Notes: generated by a model not told the origin, from the letters alone. A stretch of DNA of 39,910 bases from CAZEVY01 sp964515555 (GCA_964515555.1 CAZEVY010000042.1:1-39910); one strand, 5' to 3'. Positions 31,825 through 39,817 are shown, counted from the stretch's first letter. Made by a program: numbers and translations.

Positions 31825-33207
31825 GTGGGTAACTGCTCCTCACGGAAGGTTCTGCATCTCGGCTCGCGGCCCTTTGCGCGCCTCGTTATCGCCGCCCACT
31901 CTGCCGCGTTTGTTTCGATCGTACTCGCTGAACTCACCGGCCCCCTCCCGCGCCGCACGGGCGCGCCAATCGATGGAGGGATCGACTGCACCGACTGCCA
32001 CCAGACTTTCCGCCCGGCCAACGTCGACACGCGGGGACGCGTGTTCGTGGAGGCCATCGACTACACACCCGGCGTTAGGCAGAACCTCCGCGTCGTGGTC
32101 GAGCACCCGGAGGCGATCCGCTGGGGCTTCCAATTGACGGCCCGCCTGGTCAACGACGAATCCCGTCAGGCAGGGACGTTTACGCCGAACAGTAATGTCC
32201 GCGTCATCTGCGATAACCGGCGCGACGCGCCCTGCAACGGCGGCATCGAGTTCGCCAGCCACCGCACGGCGTCAACACAGGCCGGACAGCGCAACCGCGG
32301 CGAGTGGGACATCGAGTGGACGCCGCCCAACTTCGAGGCCGGCGACGTCATCTTCCGCGTCGCGGGCAACGCCGCCAACGGCAACGGCCTGAACACCGGC
32401 GACCGCATCTACACCTCGTTCCTCCAGATCGACCAACTGGCCTGCAACTCGGCGGTCCGGCCCTTCCTGCGCAGCGTCAACAACGCCGGCTCGTTCGACA
32501 GGACGGTGTCGTTCAACTCGCTGGTGAGCCTGTTCGGGACCGGATTCCAGTCGCCGGGAGTGGTCCGCGAGGCCGGGCGTGCCGAGATTATCGACGGCAA
32601 GTTTCCGACGCAGCTCGTCTGCGTGGCCGTGGAGATCGACGGGCAGATGGCGCCGATCACCTACGTGCGGCCCGACCAGATCAACGCACAGATCCCCACT
32701 ACGGTGAACCTGGGGCCGGTGCAGGTGCGGATCGTCGTCAACCCGGGCCGTCCCAACGAGCTGCGCAGCGACGTCGGGCAGATCGTACTGAGCGAGTACT
32801 CGCCTTCGCTGTTCACCTTTAACGGAACCAGCGCCGCCGCGGTCTTCGCCGGGGGCGGCGTGCCGGTCGCGCAGCCGACGGTGCATCCGAGCGGGCGTCC
32901 GGCGCAGGGCGGCGACCTCGTGAGCCTGTTCGGGACCGGCTTCGGGGCGACCGAGCCGGTCTTCCGTGCCGGCGAGCTGGCGCCGCCGGCGGCCGCGCGG
33001 CTACGCGACCCGTTCAGCGTGGCGATCGGCGGCGTGGTCCTGCCTGTCGAGGACGTGCTTTACGGCGGCACCGCGCCCGGATCGATCAGCGGACTCTACC
33101 AGTTCAACGTGCGGCTGCCGCGGACGCTACCGGCGGGCGATGTGCCGGTGGAGATTCGGATCGGGGGCGTTGCCACCCAGGGCGGAGTGACGATTCCGGT
33201 GAGATAG
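31825..33207 (+). CDS. Secreted protein with CXXCH motif and TIGR03437-type domains, paralogue of the preceding gene
   Basis: 460 residues from a GTG. An N-terminal hydrophobic stretch (ARLVIAAHSAAFVSIVLAEL) leads to TGAPIDGGIDCTDCHQTF, a standard C-x2-C-H haem-attachment motif. The shared beta domain follows (AIDYTPGVRQNLRVVVEHPEAIRWGFQLTARL...EWTPPNFEAGDVIFRVAGNAANGNGLNTGDRIYTS), then two IPT/TIGR03437 sandwiches (LVSLFGTGFQSPGV, LVSLFGTGFGATEP, GLYQFNVRLPRTLPAGDV). It could be a mono-haem surface protein. The start is unsure; no clear ribosome binding site is seen. Confidence 0.82.
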   Translation: MGNCSSRKVLHLGSRPFARLVIAAHSAAFVSIVLAELTGPLPRRTGAPIDGGIDCTDCHQTFRPANVDTRGRVFVEAIDYTPGVRQNLRVVVEHPEAIRWGFQLTARLVNDESRQAGTFTPNSNVRVICDNRRDAPCNGGIEFASHRTASTQAGQRNRGEWDIEWTPPNFEAGDVIFRVAGNAANGNGLNTGDRIYTSFLQIDQLACNSAVRPFLRSVNNAGSFDRTVSFNSLVSLFGTGFQSPGVVREAGRAEIIDGKFPTQLVCVAVEIDGQMAPITYVRPDQINAQIPTTVNLGPVQVRIVVNPGRPNELRSDVGQIVLSEYSPSLFTFNGTSAAAVFAGGGVPVAQPTVHPSGRPAQGGDLVSLFGTGFGATEPVFRAGELAPPAAARLRDPFSVAIGGVVLPVEDVLYGGTAPGSISGLYQFNVRLPRTLPAGDVPVEIRIGGVATQGGVTIPVR

Positions 33208-33211
33208 GGGT

Positions 33212-34249
33212 TCAAAACCCGGAGGGTTTTATCCAGAAACTCTCCGACCATTGTCCGCCCGAGCGCACTGTTTGCAGGTCCTTCACGATTCCCTGGTGCG
33301 CCAGATTGAAGGCGTTGGTCGGCCCCGTCATCGGCTCGAAGCAAATGAAGTTGCGCCCCTGCGGCGCGTAGACCACGCCGACCGTGTACTTCGGGCCGAA
33401 CTCCACGGCGATCCTCTGCTTGGCGCCCTCCACCCAGAACGCCGCGCGGCCGGAGGAGTCGCGCCCGAGGCCGCCGAATACGTCGTCCAGTTGGGTTCCG
33501 GCGAGATGCAACGGGTCGGCCAGCGCGACCGGACGCTTCTCGCCGGTCGGAATCAGCTCCTTCGACAGTACATAATGATCGCGCGCCGGCAGGTGGACCT
33601 TCCACCGGTCGCGCGGCGCATCCGGGACCTGGTAATAGGTGTGGTAGCCGATCGACACCGGCATAGGGCCGCTCGAGAGGTTCTCGATGGTCGTGCGGAC
33701 CTCTAATACGCCGTCGCGCAAAAGATAGGTCATTTCGATGGCGTGGGCGAACGGGAACTGCGCCATCCAGTCGGAATTCTTCCAGAATTCCAAGCGGCTC
33801 GTGACCTGGGCGCCCTTGTCGTCGGCCCACAACGTGACGACCTTCCAGTCGGCGGCATAGACCAAAAGGCCGTGGATGGGCTTCTTGTTCCCGTCGAGAC
33901 GGAAGTTCCCCAGTTCCGCATTGAGCAGGTACCTCTTCCCGCCGAAAAAGAAGGCGTTCTGGTCGATCCGGTTGGCCCACGGTGCCAGGAACGGATTGCC
34001 GGCCTGCGCCGGACGCGCCTTCCACTCGGCCAGCGTCTGGAACGGCGCCCAGAGGATCGAATGGCCACGCACCTTCATCTCGTAGGCGTTGTTACCCATC
34101 CAGGGCGCGACTCGGACTTCGGTCTCGCGGCGGCTGTCGGCCAGCCGGATGACCTCCATTCCCTCAACCTGGATTCTCTCGGCGGCGTAGTCGGCGGCGC
34201 TCATGGCTGTTATCGTACTGATTATTAAGGCTAAGCGAGCGGAGCGCAC
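33212..34249 (-). CDS. Aldose-1-epimerase-like protein, probably exported
   Basis: 345 residues. The start is a GTG directly after the stop of the upstream gene, with GGGAG about 8 nt before it. The first ~20 residues (LALIISTITAMSAADYA) look like a signal peptide. Mutarotase-fold marks: GNNAYEMKVRGHSILWAPF, GNPFLAPWANRIDQNAFFFGGKRY, PIHGLLVYAADW with the catalytic-type His, IGYHTYYQVPD, and late VVYAPQGRNFICFEPMTGPTNAFN with the likely acid Glu. The family converts alpha and beta anomers of sugars. Its C-terminus meets the end of the TIGR03437 gene convergently, with a 4-nt gap. Confidence 0.84.
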   Translation of the reverse strand: MRSARLALIISTITAMSAADYAAERIQVEGMEVIRLADSRRETEVRVAPWMGNNAYEMKVRGHSILWAPFQTLAEWKARPAQAGNPFLAPWANRIDQNAFFFGGKRYLLNAELGNFRLDGNKKPIHGLLVYAADWKVVTLWADDKGAQVTSRLEFWKNSDWMAQFPFAHAIEMTYLLRDGVLEVRTTIENLSSGPMPVSIGYHTYYQVPDAPRDRWKVHLPARDHYVLSKELIPTGEKRPVALADPLHLAGTQLDDVFGGLGRDSSGRAAFWVEGAKQRIAVEFGPKYTVGVVYAPQGRNFICFEPMTGPTNAFNLAHQGIVKDLQTVRSGGQWSESFWIKPSGF

Positions 34250-34636
34250 CTAGATGCTCTCCCTCAGATCCAGCTCGGTGTCCTCGCGGCAGCAGACGCA
34301 GATGCCCGGCGCATAGGTCCGGATGGCGCAGGTGTCGCACCAGTAGGTGACCACCAGACGCCGCCCGGACTGGAGCACCCGGAGCGGACTCGTGTGGGAG
34401 GGGTCGACCCGGAGGCGACCGGCTTCGATCCGCCCGCGCACTTCGATCTCGGCGCCGTCCAGGCGGCGATCGCGCAGAACCGACATGACCTCGTCGTCGC
34501 CCGCGAGCTCGATGGCCTCCTTGTCTCCGTGGCGAATACGAGGCGAATTGACGTTGTCCAGCCGACCCACCCGGTGCTCCCCCGCCTTCAAAGCGGAGCC
34601 GAGCACGGTGAGGCCGATCCAGGTCCGGCGTTTCAT
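34250..34636 (-). CDS. Cysteine-rich hypothetical protein, possibly exported
   Basis: 128 residues from MKRRTWIGLTVLGSALKAG. The middle (HGDKEAIELAGDDEVMSVLRDRRLDGAEIEVRGRI) looks like an OB-type beta domain. The C-terminal TYWCDTCAIRTYAPGICVCCRED holds C-x2-C...C-x-C-C, a possible metal site. I do not recognise a named family. AAGG lies about 7 nt before the ATG and a TACAAT box is at 34654-34649. Its TAG is immediately followed by the GTG of the epimerase-like gene, so they form an operon. Confidence 0.75.
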   Translation of the reverse strand: MKRRTWIGLTVLGSALKAGEHRVGRLDNVNSPRIRHGDKEAIELAGDDEVMSVLRDRRLDGAEIEVRGRIEAGRLRVDPSHTSPLRVLQSGRRLVVTYWCDTCAIRTYAPGICVCCREDTELDLRESI

Positions 34637-34843
34637 GATATGCCTTGCATTGTACCACCGAACGGACCTGTTACTCGTCAATCTCCACATCTCTTGTATT
34701 GTGAACAACATACCTAGATTATCCGATCCGAGTACCCCCATTGACATTAGTCGCTTGTAGCGCTATGCCGCAGTACCTTAGCAGTGGTAGCACAGTTGGC
34801 ATTCGAGCCTCGGAGTTATTTGACGAAAACCACCGTTTTCTAC
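34637..34843. promoter_or_regulatory. Divergent non-coding region upstream of the PEP-CTERM gene
   Basis: Together with the promoter and leader up to 34949 this is a ~310-nt stretch without a gene, noticeably more A+T-rich than its surroundings. It holds a minus-strand TACAAT (34654-34649), a plus-strand TTGACA-N17-TATGCC (34741-34769) of unknown target, and an inverted repeat GAAAAC-N4-GTTTTC (34825-34840) just upstream of the PEP-CTERM -35 box. Confidence 0.4.
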
Positions 34844-34872
34844 TTGACTACCGACCCGGGCGAAGGTAGAGT
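34844..34872 (+). promoter_or_regulatory. Sigma-70 promoter of the PEP-CTERM gene
   Basis: TTGACT (34844-34849), exactly 17 bp, TAGAGT (34867-34872). Transcription is predicted to start near 34879, so an ~70-nt leader precedes the ATG at 34950. Confidence 0.7.
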
Positions 34873-34876
34873 AATT

Positions 34877-34902
34877 CATGAGCGTCGCACGGCGACGCCA
34901 TG
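34877..34902 (+). promoter_or_regulatory. Hairpin at the 5' end of the PEP-CTERM mRNA
   Basis: GCGTCGC (34882-34888) and GCGACGC (34892-34898) form a 7-bp stem with loop ACG. It is extended by CATG/CATG (34877-34880 with 34899-34902) across one bulged A. It would begin at or within a few bases of the predicted transcription start. 5'-terminal stems commonly stabilise mRNAs; that role is inferred. Confidence 0.6.
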
Positions 34903-34949
34903 AGAATGAGGCCGTCACGAAAATGGTCTCATCGGAGGAGGACGAAAAA

Positions 34950-35681
34950 ATGAAATCGATCACTAAGCTGTGCGTGCTGGCGCTCTGTATCACAATCTTC
35001 GCCGGCGTGGCGTCCGCGACGGTCGCTTGTCCGTCGGAGTCTCTCGAATACTACATCGCGAACTTCGGCCCAACGGGCAGTGTATGCGCGATCGGCGACA
35101 AGAACTTCGGCGGGTTCCAGGCAAGCCTGATCAACCTGGGCGCTGATCAGGTGAGCATGATTCCTGTCGAGCCGATCGTGGACCGGCTGATGGGATTCCG
35201 GATCACCGGACTGTTCGCCCTTAACAACACCGTGGACGTGCAGTTGATGTTCAACGCGTGGACGGCGAACGGCGCCGCGCGCATTTCCGACGTCGACGCG
35301 CTGATCAGCAACATCGGCATTTCGCCGGGGACCAACGGTCTGGTTCAGCTCACCGAAGACGTTTGCGAAGGCGGGACTTTCACCGGCAGCATCGGTTCCC
35401 CGAATTGCAGCGGCACGACGGTTGCTGGCGCCATCACTCTGGCAACCTCGTCGAGCGCGATATCCCTTTCGGACACCTACCTGCTGTCGAACCTGGTCAG
35501 CGTCCTCGGGATTCGCAAGGACTACCTGCTGCGGGCTCCTTCGTCACCCGGCAGCACGGATCAGGCCGGTTTCTCGTACACCGACAACTTGGTGTCGCAA
35601 ATTCCCGAGCCTGGAACGTTGGCTCTGATCGGACTCGGTCTCGTCGGCCTGGCCGGTCTGAAGCGCTCGCGCAGAAAGTAA
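34950..35681 (+). CDS. PEP-CTERM sorting-domain protein
   Basis: 243 residues from MKSITKLCVLALCITIFAGVASA (signal peptide). GGAGGAGG at 34934-34941 is a strong ribosome binding site. The middle is a Ser/Thr/Gly/Asn-rich beta protein with no recognised enzyme motif. The end is a textbook PEP-CTERM signal: IPEPGTLALIGLGLVGLAGL followed by KRSRRK. Such proteins are processed by exosortase and go to the outer surface or exopolysaccharide. Codon use is less GC-extreme than its neighbours. It has its own promoter and terminator, so it is a single-gene unit. Confidence 0.92.
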   Translation: MKSITKLCVLALCITIFAGVASATVACPSESLEYYIANFGPTGSVCAIGDKNFGGFQASLINLGADQVSMIPVEPIVDRLMGFRITGLFALNNTVDVQLMFNAWTANGAARISDVDALISNIGISPGTNGLVQLTEDVCEGGTFTGSIGSPNCSGTTVAGAITLATSSSAISLSDTYLLSNLVSVLGIRKDYLLRAPSSPGSTDQAGFSYTDNLVSQIPEPGTLALIGLGLVGLAGLKRSRRK

Positions 35682-35710
35682 TTTCGCAGACGTAATCCAA
35701 TCTCGCAGAT

Positions 35711-35747
35711 ACGCCGGGAGGTTCCTGCCTCCCGGCGTTTTGTTTTT
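35711..35747 (+). terminator. Rho-independent terminator of the PEP-CTERM gene
   Basis: ACGCCGGGAGG (35711-35721) pairs perfectly with CCTCCCGGCGT (35728-35738) around a 6-nt loop. The T-rich tract TTTTGTTTTT follows. Confidence 0.92.
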
Positions 35748-35778
35748 GAGCGCACAGCGTTTCTTGAGCGCACAGCGT
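35746..35778. repeat. Short tandem repeat of TTGAGCGCACAGCGT
   Basis: Two identical 15-bp copies at 35746-35760 and 35764-35778 with period 18. They lie between the terminator and the lutA promoter. Confidence 0.85.
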
Positions 35779-35791
35779 GGGGCCCGCGATT

Positions 35792-35826
35792 TTGACAGCA
35801 GCCCACCTTTCCCGATACGGTACAAT
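35792..35826 (+). promoter_or_regulatory. Putative lut operon promoter
   Basis: TTGACA (35792-35797), a perfect -35, with TACGGT at 18 bp (35816-35821). TACAAT (35821-35826) overlaps it. With TACAAT as -10, transcription would start only a few bases before the ATG at 35836, which has no ribosome binding site. Confidence 0.5.
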
Positions 35827-35835
35827 CGTTAGTTC

Positions 35836-36561
35836 ATGGGCGCGGGAGCCTCGCTCTTCGTCACCTGCATCGTCGATCAGCTCTACCCGCGCACCGGGCT
35901 CGCGGTCGCTGACGTCCTCGAACGCCTCGGCTACTCCATCGAGTTCCGTGAGGCCCAGACCTGCTGCGGTCAGCCGGCCTTCAACAGCGGCCACTGGGAC
36001 GAGGCCCGCACCGTCGCGCTGCACTTCCTGGACACCTTCGAAGACGCCAGTTCCATCGTCGTCCCTTCCGGCTCCTGCTGCGCCATGATCTCCCGTCATT
36101 TCGAGGACCTCTTCGCCGACGACGAAGCACATCTCGCCCGCGCCCGAAGCCTCGCCGGGCGCGTCTGGGAGTTCTCCCGGTTCCTGACCGACGCCGCCGG
36201 GGTCGAGGACGTGGGCGCGCGGTTCGAGCACGTCGTCACCTACCACGACAGTTGCCACGCCCTTCGCGAGCTGCGCGTCAAGGACGGGCCCCGTCGGCTG
36301 CTGGGTGCCGTCCGCGGACTGACCTTTCGCGAAATGGACGCTGCCGAGGAATGCTGCGGTTTCGGCGGGACCTTCTCGGTGAAGTTTCCCGATCTCTCGG
36401 GAGGAATGGCGCGCACCAAGATCGAGTCGATGCTCAAGACCGGCGCCGAATATGTCGTCTCCATCGACTCCAGTTGCCTGATGCAGTTGCAGGGCGCGCT
36501 CTCGCGGGCCGGTGCGCCCGTTCGCGCCATCCACCTCGCCGAAGTCCTCGCAGCCCGGTGA
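35836..36561 (+). CDS. lutA: L-lactate utilisation protein LutA (CCG-domain iron-sulfur protein)
   Basis: 241 residues. Two cysteine-rich CCG modules: SLFVTCIVDQLYPRTG...AQTCCGQPAFNSG with SGSCCAMI, and VTYHDSCHALRELRVK...AAEECCGFGGTFSVKFP with SSCLMQLQG. This is the standard LutA (YkgE) layout. LutABC together oxidise L-lactate to pyruvate in the cytoplasm. It is the first gene of a three-gene operon with a promoter just upstream, and is followed after 2 nt by lutB. Confidence 0.93.
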   Translation: MGAGASLFVTCIVDQLYPRTGLAVADVLERLGYSIEFREAQTCCGQPAFNSGHWDEARTVALHFLDTFEDASSIVVPSGSCCAMISRHFEDLFADDEAHLARARSLAGRVWEFSRFLTDAAGVEDVGARFEHVVTYHDSCHALRELRVKDGPRRLLGAVRGLTFREMDAAEECCGFGGTFSVKFPDLSGGMARTKIESMLKTGAEYVVSIDSSCLMQLQGALSRAGAPVRAIHLAEVLAAR

Positions 36562-36563
36562 CG

Positions 36564-37973
36564 ATGAACGCCACGCCGCTCGTCGAGCTCCGGCGGACCC
36601 TGGACGACGGGCCTCTCCAATCGGCGATTTACACCGCAACCGGCCGGCTGATGCAGAAGCGCCGAGGGGCCATCCCGGCGGAGCTCGGCCCGGAGTTCGA
36701 GCGCTGGCGGGAGCAGGCGCACCAGATCAAGCGGCACACCATCGAGAATCTGGACTACTATCTCGAGCGGCTGGAGGCGAGCGTCGTGCGCAACGGCGGC
36801 CGCGTGGTCTACGCCCGCGACGAGGGCGACGCCATCGCCTTTCTGCTGGGCCTCGCCCGGGAGAAGGGCGCGCGGCTGCTGGTCAAGTCGAAATCGATGA
36901 CCACCGAGGAAATCGAGCTTCGCGAGCATTTCGAGCGCGAGAAGATCGAGGTGGTGGAGACCGACCTCGGCGAGTACATCATTCAACTGGCCCGCGAGCG
37001 CCCGTACCACATCGTCGCACCGGCGCTGCACATGACCCGGCAGCAGGTCGCCGACCTGTTCGAGGAGAAGCTGGGCCTCCCGCGCGAGGAGGTCATCGAG
37101 AAGCAGACCATGATCGCGCGCGCCGTGCTGCGCAAGAAGTTCCTGAGCGCCGATATCGGCATGACGGGGGCCAACTTCCTGATCGCCGACTCGGGCGCCG
37201 TGGTGGTGGTGGAGAACGAAGGCAACGCGCGGCTGAGCAGCTCGGCGCCGCGCATCCTGGTGGCGGTCGCGGGGATCGAGAAGGTGATTCCGCGCGCCGC
37301 CGACCTGGCGACGTTCCTCAAGGTCCTGGGTCGCAGCGCCACCGGCCAGCCGATGACGGTCTACACGTCGTTCCTCAGCGGGCCGCGCCGCGCCGGCGAG
37401 ATCGACGGTCCCGAGGAGTTCTACCTGCTGCTGCTCGACAACGGCCGCACGCGCCTGCTGGCGGACCGCGACAAGCGCCAGTCGCTCTACTGCATCCGCT
37501 GCGGCGCCTGCCTGAATCACTGCCCGGTGTACCGCAAGATCGGCGGGCACAACTATCCGTGGATTTATTCCGGGCCGATCGGAGCCATCATCACGCCGCA
37601 GTTTCACGGGGTCGGCGAGGACCCCTGGCTCCCCTACGCATCGAGTCTGTGCGGCGCCTGCGCCGATGTCTGCCCGGTGAAGATCGACATTCCGAAGATC
37701 CTGCTGGAGCTGCGGCACGAAGTGACGCAGGCCAAACGGCGCGAGGGTACGGGCCGCCTCGAGAAGCTCGCGTTTCGCGCCTGGGCGTTCGTCATGAGGC
37801 GGCCGAAGCTGTACGAGATGGCACAAATGATGGCGGGCATGATGCTGCCCGATCCGCCCTTGAAGGTGGGACCGCTCGGAGCCTGGTTGAGCCAGCGCGA
37901 CCTGCCGGCGCCGCCGCCGCGGACTTTTCGGGAAGAGTGGCGGGCGCGCCGCGGCGGGTCGAAGGCAACGTAA
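36564..37973 (+). CDS. lutB: L-lactate utilisation protein LutB (iron-sulfur protein)
   Basis: 469 residues. The N-terminal LUD domain (~50-300) has LLVKSKSMTTEEIELREHFE, MTGANFLIADSGAVVVVENEGNARLSS and HIVAPALHMTRQQVADLF. Two ferredoxin-like 4Fe-4S motifs follow: CIRCGACLNHCPVYRKIGGH and LCGACADVCPVKIDIP. The C-terminal FKGGSGS-like region is typical of LutB (YkgF). It carries electrons for lactate oxidation. The TAA overlaps the lutC ATG by one base (TAATG). Confidence 0.95.
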   Translation: MNATPLVELRRTLDDGPLQSAIYTATGRLMQKRRGAIPAELGPEFERWREQAHQIKRHTIENLDYYLERLEASVVRNGGRVVYARDEGDAIAFLLGLAREKGARLLVKSKSMTTEEIELREHFEREKIEVVETDLGEYIIQLARERPYHIVAPALHMTRQQVADLFEEKLGLPREEVIEKQTMIARAVLRKKFLSADIGMTGANFLIADSGAVVVVENEGNARLSSSAPRILVAVAGIEKVIPRAADLATFLKVLGRSATGQPMTVYTSFLSGPRRAGEIDGPEEFYLLLLDNGRTRLLADRDKRQSLYCIRCGACLNHCPVYRKIGGHNYPWIYSGPIGAIITPQFHGVGEDPWLPYASSLCGACADVCPVKIDIPKILLELRHEVTQAKRREGTGRLEKLAFRAWAFVMRRPKLYEMAQMMAGMMLPDPPLKVGPLGAWLSQRDLPAPPPRTFREEWRARRGGSKAT

Positions 37974-38605
37974 TGTCGCGCGACCACGTCCTGCATAAGG
38001 TGAGAACCGCCCTGGCGCGCAGCGCCGGACAAGCGCCCGCGCCGCTCCCGAAGGCGCTACTGAGGGTTCCGGAGCAGGACATGGCCGGCCGCGTCGCGTC
38101 GTTTTGCGAGGCGCTGGAGAGGCTCGCCGGGAAGGCGTTCGTCGCCGGGTCGGCCGCCGAAGCGCGGGATTACGCCCAGGCGCTGGCCGCCGGCCGCCGC
38201 GCGGTGGCGTCGAACAGCGGATTCCTGCGGGAGTGCGGGGTGGCGTCGATTCCGGGAGTCGAATGCGGCTTCACGGACGCGGCCGCGTTGCGCGAAGCTT
38301 GCGCCGCCGCCGGCATCGGCATCACCAGCGCCGACTACGCCCTGGCCGACACCGGGACGCTGGTCATGCTGTCGTCGGCCGAGGAGGCGCGGATGATCTC
38401 GCTGCTGCCGCCGGTTCACCTGGCGATTGTGCCGCGGAGCCGGCTGCTTACGGGCCTCGACGAGCTGTTCACGATACTGCCCGACCCGGCGGCGGTCACC
38501 AGTTCGCTGGTCTTCATCACGGGTCCCAGCCGCACCGCCGATATCGAGCAGATTCTGGTGCGCGGCGTCCACGGTCCCGGCGAAATTCATGTTGTACTGG
38601 TATAA
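37973..38605 (+). CDS. lutC: L-lactate utilisation protein LutC (LUD domain)
   Basis: 210 residues, a single LUD domain: GIGITSADYALADTGTLVMLSSAEEARMISLLPPVHLAIVPRSRLL and a final TGPSRTADIEQILVRGVHGPGEIHVVLV. Both blocks are diagnostic of LutC (YkgG). The ATG shares a base with the lutB stop, so translation is coupled. No lactate permease or LutR-type regulator lies in the window. Confidence 0.95.
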   Translation: MSRDHVLHKVRTALARSAGQAPAPLPKALLRVPEQDMAGRVASFCEALERLAGKAFVAGSAAEARDYAQALAAGRRAVASNSGFLRECGVASIPGVECGFTDAAALREACAAAGIGITSADYALADTGTLVMLSSAEEARMISLLPPVHLAIVPRSRLLTGLDELFTILPDPAAVTSSLVFITGPSRTADIEQILVRGVHGPGEIHVVLV

Positions 38606-38621
38606 GAGGAGCACTCGATTC

Positions 38622-39206
38622 ATGTCGAATTGGCTGAAGTTCGCGCTGGTCCCGATGCTCGCCGTCACGGCATCGGCGCAGGTTTTCGAGGTCGGAATGC
38701 AAGGCGGCGTCTCGCGTCTCAACGGCAAGACGCTCGGGCAGTTCGGAACTACCGCGGTGGCGCTCGACGACGGCTGGCGCTTCGGCTTCCGGATGACGCT
38801 GAACAACTGGCGGTTCCTCGGCCATGAGTTCGGCTACCACTACGTCCGCACGAAGCTGAGTTTCGTCGATCCGTCGGGCACCCAGGAGGACGGAATGGCC
38901 GTCCACCAGGGCTTCTACAACTTCCTGGCGTACGCCCTGCCGGAGGGCCAGCGCGTGCGGCCGTTCGTGACCGGAGGCGTCGGCTTCAATAACTTCACGC
39001 CGCCGGGGACCTCGGTGACCTCGGGCGGCGGGCAGACCAAGTACGGCGTGAATTACGGCGGCGGCATCAAGGCCAAGGTCAGCGAGAGGTTCCTGATCCG
39101 GGTGGACGTACGCGAGTACCTTTGCGGCAAGCCCTTCGACCTGCCGGGAGCGAGCGGCAAACTTCGCCTCCTCGAACTCTCCGCGGGATTCTCCTTCTAC
39201 ATGTGA
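38622..39206 (+). CDS. Outer-membrane beta-barrel protein (OmpA/OMP_b-brl-like)
   Basis: 194 residues. Signal peptide is SNWLKFALVPMLAVTASAQ. The rest shows alternating-residue strands: FEVGMQGGVSRLNGK, WRFGFRMTLNNWRFLGHEFGYHYVRTKLSF, VRPFVTGGVGFNNFTPP, KYGVNYGGGIKAKVSERFLIRVDVREY and a final LLELSAGFSFYM ending in an aromatic residue plus Met, as in porin-type barrels. GAGGAG about 10 nt before the ATG is the ribosome binding site. It follows lutC by 16 nt and may be in the same transcript. Its stop overlaps the cyclase start. Confidence 0.82.
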   Translation: MSNWLKFALVPMLAVTASAQVFEVGMQGGVSRLNGKTLGQFGTTAVALDDGWRFGFRMTLNNWRFLGHEFGYHYVRTKLSFVDPSGTQEDGMAVHQGFYNFLAYALPEGQRVRPFVTGGVGFNNFTPPGTSVTSGGGQTKYGVNYGGGIKAKVSERFLIRVDVREYLCGKPFDLPGASGKLRLLELSAGFSFYM

Positions 39207-39817
39207 CCCTCGTCGACCTGACGCGGCCGCTCGGCACGGCGACCCCCGTGTATCCGGGCGACCCGGCGGTCGAAGTCGAACCCGTCGAGGCCGCGCCGGG
39301 CGTCCACATCAGCCGCCTGCGGCTCGGAACGCACGCCGGCACGCACATGGACGCGCCGTCGCACTTCATCGCCGGCGGCCTGACCATCGACCTCGTTCCG
39401 CTCGGCCAGTGCGTGGGCGAGGCGGTCCTGGTGCGTTGTCCGGGTGCACGGTCGATCGACGCCGCGCTGCTGCGGGCGTATGAAGACGCGATCCGCCGGG
39501 TCCGCAAGGTGGTGGTGGACACGGGCTGGGCGGCGCACTGGGGCCGCGAGGACTATTTCACGCGGCATCCGGTATTGCCGGAGGACGCCGCGCGATTCCT
39601 GATCGACTGCGGGGTGCACCTGGTGGGCGTCGACGGGCCGTCGGTCGACCGGGCGCCGTATCCGGCGCACCGCGTGCTGCTGGGGGCGGGCGCGGTGATC
39701 GTCGAGAATCTGGCGAATCTCGACCGCATCCCGGGGCCGGTATTTCATCTCTCGGCGGCGCCGCTTCCTGTCGCCGGCGGCGACGGCGCTCCGGCGCGCG
39801 TGTTCGCCGTGATTTGA
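39203..39817 (+). CDS. Cyclase-family metal hydrolase (kynurenine-formamidase-like)
   Basis: 204 residues from a GTG in a GTGA overlap with the barrel gene. Family motifs: DLTRPLGTATPVYPGDP at the start, the metal-binding HAGTHMDAPSHF, VVVDTGWAAHWG, GVHLVGVDGPSVD and a late VIVENLANLDRIP. This is the putative-cyclase/KynB fold, with members that hydrolyse N-formylkynurenine, isatin and related amides. No tryptophan-degradation gene is adjacent, so the substrate is open. Confidence 0.88.
   Translation: MTLVDLTRPLGTATPVYPGDPAVEVEPVEAAPGVHISRLRLGTHAGTHMDAPSHFIAGGLTIDLVPLGQCVGEAVLVRCPGARSIDAALLRAYEDAIRRVRKVVVDTGWAAHWGREDYFTRHPVLPEDAARFLIDCGVHLVGVDGPSVDRAPYPAHRVLLGAGAVIVENLANLDRIPGPVFHLSAAPLPVAGGDGAPARVFAVI

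Noticed and set aside
34741..34769. TTGACA-N17-TATGCC as the main PEP-CTERM promoter
   Set aside because: The -35 is perfect but the -10 is weak. The closer TTGACT-N17-TAGAGT gives a more normal leader, so the distal one is only noted.
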